NCBI GenBank assembly: GCA_947168515.1
Contig: CAMVMF010000010.1
Location: 1-64,000 of the forward strand
DNA length: 64,000 nucleotides
Direction of reading: 5' to 3'
From: an uncultured Bacteroidales bacterium
Lineage (GTDB): Bacteria > Bacteroidota > Bacteroidia > Bacteroidales > P3
The translations under genes were made by a program, and so were the position numbers. Every line of letters starts with the position of its first letter. Position 1 is the first letter of the stretch. The notes under the pieces are model-generated. The model saw nothing but the letters and a program-made list of their open reading frames with translations, had not been told where the DNA came from and made no database searches. Below, in pieces: positions 52,792-61,043 of the stretch.

Positions 52792-55700
52792 CTAGTATGC
52801 CACGATTCGTAAATGTTCTCTTAAAATAATAATGTATACATGTTGAATATTACTGTAACACATGGTTCTACCCACTTCCATATTATAAAATGGACTAGTT
52901 ATAGTACTTCCATTATATGGTCCAATATCATAAATAACCAACTCTTGCTCCATTTGAATCTCTATCCATTGTGAATTGAAATCCATTGCATCAGAGTTGA
53001 ATATTCTATTGGCCTTGCCTCCGTAACGATCATAGGCTTCCATTCCTTGAGGCCAATCTTTATCAATAGTGCCCACATTCATATCACGACTCAGCAGATC
53101 CACTCTATCCATGCCTTCTCCTATCATAACACTATTTCGAGATGTCCCAGTCCATGGGTTAATATTATGTCTCGTGGCATAAGCATAGGCAGATGTGCCT
53201 CCTGCAATACTTCCCATAATTCCTCCAGTCAATGCGCTAGTCCATCCTCCATTAAACATGGCAGGAAGATCCCAATCACTACTTATTCCAGAGAATACAA
53301 ACCCTGACGCAAAGCCTGAGACGGCCCCGGTTGTCCCTCCCGCAACAGCCCCGCTCAACACAGGCGACGTTATGTTGAATCCGTTTATCAAAACATTAGC
53401 GCCACGCGAGGCCCACTGCCCTGCCATTCCGCCGAATGCAGAAGCAAAACCGCCCGTTACTGCACCCGCCAAGAGATCGCCTCCACCAAGCCATGAGTTC
53501 ACTCCGCCAGCCAACGCTCCGCCAGCGGCCATCCATCCTGGTCCAAAACAAGCACTTGCACCTTGGGCTGCCCCTGCAAAGAATGCCGCTGCTCCCTTAC
53601 CAACTGTAGTCCCAAAGTCATACCCAGACAAATTCCCATTGACAGCATTTACCGCCACATTCACCACACCACCAACTGCAGCAGCAATCAATGGAATAAA
53701 CCATGCAAACTCTCCATCCTCATCCACATACATCACCGGGTTATTCCCACAATAAGAGTACCTGTTAAAACCTTGTGTGGAGAATGGGTTCTGCACCTGT
53801 GGGTCAGGGGAGAAGAAGCGACCCAGCACTGGGTCGTAGAGACGGGCGTTCATGTTGATGATACCGAAGCGATCGTAGTGTTCATGCCCAGTAAATCCGC
53901 GACGGAATGCAAAATTGCGGCCGTCCTGCGCCAAAGTCCAGTCGGAGGCACTCATGCGGTTGCCCCATGGGTCAAAATGGCTACTTTGCACCACCTGTTT
54001 ATTGCCATTCACTACGCGATCCCAACTCCCGAGTAGGTCGGTCTGAATATAATAGATGCTGTCTGTATTGGCAGTAATGTTGTATACATGCAACGCTACT
54101 ATTCTCCCATCGGCATAAATATAGTCAATATAGCGGGAGCTTGAAGAACTTAACTCCAGTTCGCAGTCTTTTGATATAAAATATGTAGTATTGACAATGC
54201 TATTGCCATTCTTCAAGATGGATTTCTCGCGTTGAAGACCACTGCCGTATGAGAGTTCCAATGACCACCCGTTTTCGCTGATGGTCGCTGGGCGGTTGCG
54301 GCTATTATATGTAACATCGCACTGCGAGGAGGAAATTACCCCGTTGTCGTCAATAACTTCAACAACAGCGTGAGGTTTATCAGCATCGTAAACATAATCG
54401 TAGCCACCGACCTTGCTGTTCTTGTTGATATTCCCATTATCTTCGTATGTGTAACTGTACGATTGTGTCCCGTTGATTCCAACGGAGGTCAGGCGGCCTA
54501 AAATGTCATAGGTATAATCTTCCTGCTGTCCAGTTTTTGTGTCCTTCTTGCGCGTGACATATCCATTCTCATTGTAAGAGTATTGGAGTGTAGAATACTG
54601 GCTACCTACATAATAGGTAGGCCCGACAATTGGGACAATGGGCTCATCACCAGGATTAATGGGAACAATTATATCTCCACCTTGAATTTCATTGCCCTCA
54701 GTAGTGTTGGAAAGTGGGTCAATCACGGGCCATATAATTTCGCGATACCCATATTTGACCTGAGTAGGCAGCCCCCATGCGTCATACGTGTATTCAACGC
54801 CAGTGTTATTACCAAACCAACAGCGTTTCGGCTGCCCGAGTGTGTTACGGGAATCGACTGTATATATGGCGGCATTGTTGGAATGGTTTTTCAAATACTT
54901 CAACCATCCGTTGGCATCATATTCATGGCGTAGCACATAGCCACTCGGATATTGCGTGGTATAGAGTTGCCCATTGCTGTTGTATGTATAGGTGTGTGTG
55001 TAAGGGCTGCCGCCGATGTACTTTGTGACGGTCGATATTCGCCCTACGGCATCATAATTCAGCATTTGATAGAGGGCGTTGTTATGGTATACACGTGTGA
55101 CTTTCCCTTTTGACGGGGCTGCTGTTCCGTAGGTGTACCTATATTCGTCTGTGCTACCATTCAAAGAATATGTCTTTGTGACAACTCGTCCTTGATTGTC
55201 GTAGGTCATCGCTGTTATGTCGCCTTTGCCGTCAGTCTGGGACAATAAATTACACCACGCATCGAAAGTGCTGGTTGTCACCCCAGCATCGGGGTCTGTC
55301 AGCGAAAGGCGGTTGCCACGACTGTCGGTTAGGATAGTGGTAATTCCGCTTGTGGTGGTGATGCTTGTGCGGTCGTATATTTTACCACTATGCGACGCTC
55401 TGTCGTAAGCGTATGACACCACTCCTCCATTATCCTCAATCCTAACCACACGCCCGGCAGCATCGTAATACTTCGTCGACTCGGCTCCAAGATTATCTAC
55501 AACACTCTCTTGGTAAAGATGCCCCGAATTGCCGACACTGTAAGAATACGTGTTCTTTTTATAATTTGACGAATCTTTTACAAGTCTGCCGAAAATGTCG
55601 TATTTGTAAGTTTCCCACTTTTTTGATGAGGTCGATGTTGAGGTATTGGTGTAAGGCACCAGGGTTTGCTTTATTACCTGTCCAAGCTTGTTGTACACTA

Positions 55701-58700
55701 TATCCATATAACCTTGACCAGCAACATAGGTGTGGGTTTTTCTGCCAAGGTAGTCATAGTAGGTACGGGTTTCGGGATTACCGTTCTCGGCTACGGTAGT
55801 GTAGCAACAAGCATTGCCCAGTCCACCAGAGGCATTTGTATATGTGATTGTCTTAGTTGTCGCATCGGGGAATGTTGCCAACGTCATACGGCCAAGGCCA
55901 TCATATTGGAATTGAGTAACAAGATTGTTGATGTCGGTTTCAGACAGACAAAGTCCCGTGGCGGGGTCATACGTTTTTTGCGCAACATTACCTGCATGGT
56001 CGCTTGTGCGAATGACAAATCGGTAGGTAGGGTCGTAGGTGAACGTCTTGGAACGTGGGCTATTATCCCCGCGTTGAGACGTTACAATTGATGTCGGGAG
56101 ACCGTAGCTATTATATGTATAAGTTTCCGTCGTGGATAATCCGCTGTTGTCAGACTGTGTTTTTGTCTGAGGATATCCGTAAATTGAGTAAGAAAACGAT
56201 AAGGTATCACGCCGTGCAAGTGTACTTGATGAGTTATTATATTGTAACGTAGTAATTCGACTTGGCTTGACAACAGACACACCATTGGTTAGAGTATAGG
56301 AAGTGTACGAATAATTAGTGTTCAGACGAGACGTCGGCTCTGATGGGTTTGAAATGAAGCACCATGTTTTATTCTGTTGGGATGGCCGCCAATGGGTTGT
56401 ATTTAGTGATGTCGAGATAACGATTTTGGTGTTTTTCAAATAATCATAGTTTGTTGAATTAGATACATACGGCAAGAAAGACACATTGCCAAAAACCGTT
56501 GTACGGTATTTGCTACTATTGACATTGATGGTTTTAGAAACAAGAATATCATCCGTAGGCTGAATGAGATGCGATTTTGCACTCCAATACCGGTTTTCTC
56601 CTACACTGACTTGATCAGGTGTAACATAATTAACAACACTATCTGGCATCAGCATAGCGAATGTCGCGTTTGTCCCTTTGGGCACACGGGAGAAAAAGGT
56701 CTCAGACACATTGCTATTGTTCTTCATGCCGAACTCCGCGAAACCTATAAATTGGCGTTTGGCTGCATCATATTGGGCATCACCATAGTAGAAACATGTG
56801 GTGTCGAATCCATTCAACCCATTTGAAATGATAAGGTTTTTGACTAATGGCAGTGGCATCCAGTTCATACCCGTCCCAAAATAGCGAGTGGGCATAAGTG
56901 ATATTGTGCTGTACTCCAACTTGATCTTTTTCCCGGCGTTATCTGTAATTTGACTTACAAAATATCCCAGGAAACTATCCTTGTGGAAATACTTAATTGA
57001 CCCCACCTGCCCACCGTTGTTCGGATTACTGAAAAGAATGTCAACTATGCCGTTTCCGTCAAAATCACCCAGCGTAAAATATGATTTCTTAATGAGTTGT
57101 CCAGAGGTCTGCGTAATATTTCCAACGGAATATGTATAGTAGTCATAGTCATAACAACCTTTAGAAATCAAGTACTTTATTGTTCCTTCTCCTTGAGATT
57201 GTATTATATCGCTTTTGCCATCGCCATTTATATCAAGAATAACAGGTGGATATAAAGGTTCATGGGGCATTGAAGTAAGGTGGGTGCCAATTAGGTCTGT
57301 GATTGGCCTCAGCGTCCATGAATTCTTGCCGTTTCGGATGGCCAATATCCATTGCGAACTATTTGTTGGAAGGAAGAGAATGTCCGACAGCCCATCTCCG
57401 TTAAAGTCTCCGGGAAGACAATACTGATTTGTGTCAGATAATGGATATGTTTCTTTTTGTTCCCAAAGGTTTGTGACATTATTGTATGAATATAGGTGAG
57501 CATTTGATTGGTAGAGCAATAATAAATCAGTCTTTCCATCACCGTCAAAATCTCCTGGACAATAGCTGTAGAATGGGGTTGGTAGGATTGTATTGGGGTT
57601 GGCCATCCCTTCAAAATGATATGAGAACAGATGGTTACCATTCTCCAATGCGACAGGTTCCACAACTCCGTCGCCATCAAAGTCCCCTAAAGAAACAAAA
57701 CTCGCGTTAGAATAGAACAACGGTGTTTCAGTAACATTTAGTGAATTATCGATTTTGAGAGAAAGCCACATACCGTCAGATGGCCTATGATATATCAGTT
57801 CGTCTACACCATCTCCGTCAATATCGCCCGCTGTCATTGACTCAAACATGAGTTCATTTTGGTAAGACATATTTGGAAAATGGTAGTTGATGGATTGCAT
57901 TTGCCAGTTTGATTCTCCCGCCACCCCTGTGTGGATATATGCGTTCAGAGAGTTTTTGTCGACGGCAACATAATCATATATTCTATCGCTATTGAAATTC
58001 CCTGCAACAACATAATATCCTCCGGTTAGGGTTGAAACGACTTCGTCTGTCACCATTTGAGAAGGCTGATTGTTCCATATTACAGATGTAGTGGACAACA
58101 ATTCATTGCTTGAGCCATACAGACAGATGGAGGATAGGCGGTCATATTGCAAAGTAGTATTGTAATAAAAGAGATATTTGCGTACTAACGACCCTTGAAA
58201 TCGTACAATAATATTTTCCAGACGTTTGCTTTGACGAATTTGCTGCCCATTAACATATCCATCATTCGGACTGGTCATCGTTTCATATTCAAAGCTGACA
58301 CTAGTGTATGCTGGAGTCCCATCTGAAAGGATTGTATAATCAATATGGTCAATCCAAATTTCCCCGTCGCCTTGTTGATAATGATATTTCATATAGTTGC
58401 CATGGGGGTCGATTATTTTGTCCACCATCCAAGACAAACACTTTCCATTGCCCACTAAGAGCTGCGCCTGAGAATCCCTGCCATACTCAATTTTCGTACC
58501 ATCCGGCAGGGTCTGTATAAAATAAAAACCATTTTCGGTGCCAATCATGGCAACCCTGGAAAAATCTTCCACTTCAAAACAATAGACCGCATTGGTGGCT
58601 TGATATGAGGTGCCCGAAAGTAGAAGCATCCTGTTTCCGTCAAGGGCAAAGCGATCTGTTGTGTCATATCCAACAGGGATAATGTTTCCATCGTAATGCC

Positions 58701-58971
58701 TGTTTTGAGGAACGCGGGTTATGTTAGATATGCCTTGCAATCCCCATTTCTGTCCGAGAACATTTAGCCCGGACATGCTGTTATAAACGACAGACAAGTT
58801 GGGCTGCAACCCATTTGTCCCAGGTACAACCTCAATAGGAATGGTATAGGTAGCCGCACCGATGGCAGACACATCAACCTTGGCGGGTATCACAGCAGGT
58901 TGCGCGAAGGCATTTGCGGCGAGGACAACTGCTAAGGCAAATAGAGTTGTCTTGGCATACTTCATAATCAT
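52792..58971 (-). CDS. Full-length RHS-repeat toxin-type protein with SpvB-like and FG-GAP parts
   Basis: 2,059 residues from the ATG at 58971 with AGGA just upstream; 58965 is also possible. Order: signal peptide (MKYAKTTLFALAVVLAANAF); SpvB-like N-terminus (about 25-300, TYTIPIEVVPGTNGLQPNLS); six or more FG-GAP/VCBS-type repeats with calcium-like loops (GDFDGDGVVEPV, GDFDGDGKTDLL, GDFNGDGLSDIL, DINGDGKSDII; about 350-650); YD/RHS repeats (about 950-1650, such as YDIFGRLVKDS and YDAVGRI); and the core end (ARLYDPVLGRFFSPDPQVQ, RYSYCGNNPVMYVDEDGE). A glycine/alanine-rich region follows, then a tip of about 120 residues (GEGMDRVDLLSRD, WIEIQMEQELVIYDIGPYN, SPFYNMEVGRTM). The tip resembles a group of RHS tips I recall but cannot name. 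It has no T9SS sorting domain of its own. Confidence 0.92.
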   Translation of the reverse strand: MIMKYAKTTLFALAVVLAANAFAQPAVIPAKVDVSAIGAATYTIPIEVVPGTNGLQPNLSVVYNSMSGLNVLGQKWGLQGISNITRVPQNRHYDGNIIPVGYDTTDRFALDGNRMLLLSGTSYQATNAVYCFEVEDFSRVAMIGTENGFYFIQTLPDGTKIEYGRDSQAQLLVGNGKCLSWMVDKIIDPHGNYMKYHYQQGDGEIWIDHIDYTILSDGTPAYTSVSFEYETMTSPNDGYVNGQQIRQSKRLENIIVRFQGSLVRKYLFYYNTTLQYDRLSSICLYGSSNELLSTTSVIWNNQPSQMVTDEVVSTLTGGYYVVAGNFNSDRIYDYVAVDKNSLNAYIHTGVAGESNWQMQSINYHFPNMSYQNELMFESMTAGDIDGDGVDELIYHRPSDGMWLSLKIDNSLNVTETPLFYSNASFVSLGDFDGDGVVEPVALENGNHLFSYHFEGMANPNTILPTPFYSYCPGDFDGDGKTDLLLLYQSNAHLYSYNNVTNLWEQKETYPLSDTNQYCLPGDFNGDGLSDILFLPTNSSQWILAIRNGKNSWTLRPITDLIGTHLTSMPHEPLYPPVILDINGDGKSDIIQSQGEGTIKYLISKGCYDYDYYTYSVGNITQTSGQLIKKSYFTLGDFDGNGIVDILFSNPNNGGQVGSIKYFHKDSFLGYFVSQITDNAGKKIKLEYSTISLMPTRYFGTGMNWMPLPLVKNLIISNGLNGFDTTCFYYGDAQYDAAKRQFIGFAEFGMKNNSNVSETFFSRVPKGTNATFAMLMPDSVVNYVTPDQVSVGENRYWSAKSHLIQPTDDILVSKTINVNSSKYRTTVFGNVSFLPYVSNSTNYDYLKNTKIVISTSLNTTHWRPSQQNKTWCFISNPSEPTSRLNTNYSYTSYTLTNGVSVVKPSRITTLQYNNSSSTLARRDTLSFSYSIYGYPQTKTQSDNSGLSTTETYTYNSYGLPTSIVTSQRGDNSPRSKTFTYDPTYRFVIRTSDHAGNVAQKTYDPATGLCLSETDINNLVTQFQYDGLGRMTLATFPDATTKTITYTNASGGLGNACCYTTVAENGNPETRTYYDYLGRKTHTYVAGQGYMDIVYNKLGQVIKQTLVPYTNTSTSTSSKKWETYKYDIFGRLVKDSSNYKKNTYSYSVGNSGHLYQESVVDNLGAESTKYYDAAGRVVRIEDNGGVVSYAYDRASHSGKIYDRTSITTTSGITTILTDSRGNRLSLTDPDAGVTTSTFDAWCNLLSQTDGKGDITAMTYDNQGRVVTKTYSLNGSTDEYRYTYGTAAPSKGKVTRVYHNNALYQMLNYDAVGRISTVTKYIGGSPYTHTYTYNSNGQLYTTQYPSGYVLRHEYDANGWLKYLKNHSNNAAIYTVDSRNTLGQPKRCWFGNNTGVEYTYDAWGLPTQVKYGYREIIWPVIDPLSNTTEGNEIQGGDIIVPINPGDEPIVPIVGPTYYVGSQYSTLQYSYNENGYVTRKKDTKTGQQEDYTYDILGRLTSVGINGTQSYSYTYEDNGNINKNSKVGGYDYVYDADKPHAVVEVIDDNGVISSSQCDVTYNSRNRPATISENGWSLELSYGSGLQREKSILKNGNSIVNTTYFISKDCELELSSSSSRYIDYIYADGRIVALHVYNITANTDSIYYIQTDLLGSWDRVVNGNKQVVQSSHFDPWGNRMSASDWTLAQDGRNFAFRRGFTGHEHYDRFGIINMNARLYDPVLGRFFSPDPQVQNPFSTQGFNRYSYCGNNPVMYVDEDGEFAWFIPLIAAAVGGVVNVAVNAVNGNLSGYDFGTTVGKGAAAFFAGAAQGASACFGPGWMAAGGALAGGVNSWLGGGDLLAGAVTGGFASAFGGMAGQWASRGANVLINGFNITSPVLSGAVAGGTTGAVSGFASGFVFSGISSDWDLPAMFNGGWTSALTGGIMGSIAGGTSAYAYATRHNINPWTGTSRNSVMIGEGMDRVDLLSRDMNVGTIDKDWPQGMEAYDRYGGKANRIFNSDAMDFNSQWIEIQMEQELVIYDIGPYNGSTITSPFYNMEVGRTMCYSNIQHVYIIILREHLRIVAY

Positions 58972-58976
58972 GTTTC

Positions 58977-59408
58977 CTATTTTTTTACTATTTTCCATGT
59001 AGTATGTTCTTCATTCACAAAAAGGTCAATAATGTAGTGTCCTGTTGGATAGGTGGATAAATCCAATTCAACGGCATTCCCATTACCTTCTTGCTCATGT
59101 ATAAGACGGCCGTGGCTGTCAAACATGCGGATATTGCTGTGGCCTATCTCGCCTCCACCCTGCATTTCTACGTATACTTTGCCCTGTGTGGGATTGGGGT
59201 ATACTTTCATTAGAACTGACTGCATCTGATCAATGTAATAAGTCGAATCAGAGTAGCTTCCCCCCTTTGCCATCATGGAGACCTGCAACACCTTACGTGT
59301 TATCCTGTTTCCAGCTGCATCATATGATATTTCAATGGGCAGAGGGTTCTGGGCATAAGAGAAAGGTGCGATTGCCACCAAAGACATAAATAGAAATATT
59401 TTTCTCAT
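58977..59408 (-). CDS. Small T9SS-sorted protein with an RHS-like motif, upstream of the RHS gene
   Basis: 143 residues: signal peptide (MRKIFLFMSLVAIAPFSYA, cut before QNP), then IEISYDAAGNRITRKVLQ, which is the YD-repeat motif of RHS proteins, then a spacer and a complete type A T9SS sorting domain (LMKVYPNPTQGKVYVEMQG; IRMFDSHGRLIHE; GHYIIDLFVNEE; ending KIVKK). It is followed after five bases by the RHS gene, which lacks such a domain. The pairing suggests that it helps RHS export or anchors it at the surface; this is inference. Its own promoter lies upstream. Confidence 0.85.
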   Translation of the reverse strand: MRKIFLFMSLVAIAPFSYAQNPLPIEISYDAAGNRITRKVLQVSMMAKGGSYSDSTYYIDQMQSVLMKVYPNPTQGKVYVEMQGGGEIGHSNIRMFDSHGRLIHEQEGNGNAVELDLSTYPTGHYIIDLFVNEEHTTWKIVKK

Positions 59409-59540
59409 AATCTGTGTTATTAACTCTTGTTGGTGTTATGTATGGGTTCATTATTACGTGCGCCAATGATACTTCATTATGACACTAACAATTTAAATGT
59501 TAAGTTCTTGCTCATATATTTTTTGTTTGATAAGTTCTTG

Positions 59541-59571
59541 CAAAGATACAAATTATTTCCGAGCTATCAAA
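59541..59571 (-). promoter_or_regulatory. Bacteroidota-type promoter of the RHS operon
   Basis: On the minus strand TTTG (59568-59571), 19 bases, TATCTTTG (59541-59548). The transcript would start near 59535, giving a leader of about 125 nt. No comparable promoter is visible in front of the orphan cassettes. Confidence 0.75.
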
Positions 59572-59579
59572 TTATATCC

Positions 59580-59747
59580 CGACCCAGCGGATGTTCGTGC
59601 CGTTCCGTTGGGGGTGCCCGACCCCGCGGATGTTCGACTCCGCGCCGCTGGTCTGGATTTGCAACCCGACCCAGCGGATGTTCGGTGCCGTGCCGTTGGT
59701 CTGGATTTGCAATCCAGACCCATTGAGTATAAGGATTTGCAATCCGC
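59580..59747 (-). repeat. Inverted outer copy of the cassette-associated repeat (three cores)
   Basis: Cores in reverse orientation at 59580-59597, 59619-59636 and 59667-59684; a perfect GGTCTGG palindrome at 59698-59720; then GGATTTGCAATCC. It is the right-hand boundary of the array, in opposite orientation to the internal copies. Confidence 0.85.
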
Positions 59748-59806
59748 AACAACAATAGTGCACTTTGATGGTGAATCCGCGCAGAATTGAGGTTTTGTAG
59801 AGAATG

Positions 59807-59836
59807 TTGTTATTTGCAGAAAAAAATGTATTTTTG
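59807..59836 (+). promoter_or_regulatory. Bacteroidota-type promoter of the VOC gene
   Basis: TTG (59807-59809), 19 bases, TATTTTTG (59829-59836). It rules out the ATG at 59804 as the start of the VOC protein. Confidence 0.7.
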
Positions 59837-59863
59837 CATTTCGTAATAATAAGATTTAATGTA

Positions 59864-60934
59864 ATGGAAAATAATTATATTATTGCTGGTATACAGCAGG
59901 TTGGCGTAGGCTGCATGAATTTCAGCGAGGCTTGGAAATGGTATATTGAGATGTTTCAGATGGATGTGCGCATACTGGAGGACGACACGGTGGCAGAGCG
60001 CATGCTGCCTTACACGGGCGGCAAGGCGCAGAAACGCCACGCCTGCATTGCCGTGAACCTGCAAGGGGGTGGCGGCTTTGAGATTTGGCAGTACTCTGAA
60101 CGTACCCCGCAACCCATCGGATTTGAAGTGCAGGTGGGTGACTTGGGCATCTTTGCCGCCAAAATCAAGAGCCACGACCCCAAGGCATTCCGTCAGCAGT
60201 TGGCGGCCAAATACGACAAGGTGGGGCCACTGGTGCAGATGCCCGACGGCACAGACACATTCTTTGTCCAAGACCCCTGGGGCAACTATTTTCAGATAGT
60301 CAAGGACAGCAGCATCTTCATCAACCAGCACACCCTGGGAGGAGGCATCGTGGGAGCCATGATGGGCTGCACAGATATTGACAAGACGGCATCGCTGTAC
60401 AGAGACCTGCTGGGCTACGACACGGTGGTGTATGACAAGACGGGATGTTTCGAAGACCTACAATTTATGAAGGGGGGCGACCAGCATTACCGCCGCCTGT
60501 TGCTGACCCACTCCAAAAGGCGTGAAGGCGCCTTTGCGCCCCTGTATGGCAACAGTACCATAGAATTGGTGCTGGCGTTAGACCGCACACCTCGCAAGAT
60601 TTATGAGGGTCGCTACTGGGGCGACCCCGGGTTCATACAGATTTGTTTCGACGTGACCAATATGCGGGAGTTGGAAAAGCGCAGCAACGCTTTGGGCTAC
60701 CCCTTTACGGTGGACAGCTGCAAGGACGACGGCCATTTCGACATGGGCGAGGCCAGCGGCCATTTCACCTATATCGAGGACCCCGACGGCACCCTGATAG
60801 AGCTGGTGGAGGCCCACAAGCTGACCATCATGAAGAAACCCCACATCGCCATCGACATGCTAAAAAGAGACCGCAAGAAGGCTTTCCCCAAGTTCTTCTT
60901 TAGACTGATGGGGCTGTATAAAGTAAAACTTTAG
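59864..60934 (+). CDS. Two-domain VOC (glyoxalase/dioxygenase-like) protein
   Basis: 356 residues from the ATG at 59864 (MENNYIIAGIQQVGVGCMNF), placed there because the promoter lies downstream of the first in-frame ATG. Two VOC modules are seen. The first (about 8-150) has IIAGIQQVGVG and DPWGNYFQIVKDS. The second (about 160-320) has GCTDIDKTASLYRDLLGYDT, GDPGFIQICFDV, HFTYIEDPDGTLIELVEAH; the Glu near its end is a usual metal ligand. Members include glyoxalases, epimerases and ring-cleavage dioxygenases; substrate not determinable. GC-rich and typical of the chromosome, unlike the array next to it. Confidence 0.85.
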   Translation: MENNYIIAGIQQVGVGCMNFSEAWKWYIEMFQMDVRILEDDTVAERMLPYTGGKAQKRHACIAVNLQGGGGFEIWQYSERTPQPIGFEVQVGDLGIFAAKIKSHDPKAFRQQLAAKYDKVGPLVQMPDGTDTFFVQDPWGNYFQIVKDSSIFINQHTLGGGIVGAMMGCTDIDKTASLYRDLLGYDTVVYDKTGCFEDLQFMKGGDQHYRRLLLTHSKRREGAFAPLYGNSTIELVLALDRTPRKIYEGRYWGDPGFIQICFDVTNMRELEKRSNALGYPFTVDSCKDDGHFDMGEASGHFTYIEDPDGTLIELVEAHKLTIMKKPHIAIDMLKRDRKKAFPKFFFRLMGLYKVKL

Positions 60935-61043
60935 CAGGCCTCCGTCCCTTGAAAGTTAGAAACGTGGTGCTGGTTACGATGTGATTGGAGAAAGAGAGGT
61001 GAGGAACTGAAGTTGAATGGGGTAGGGAGCTGGCTGAGGAGTA

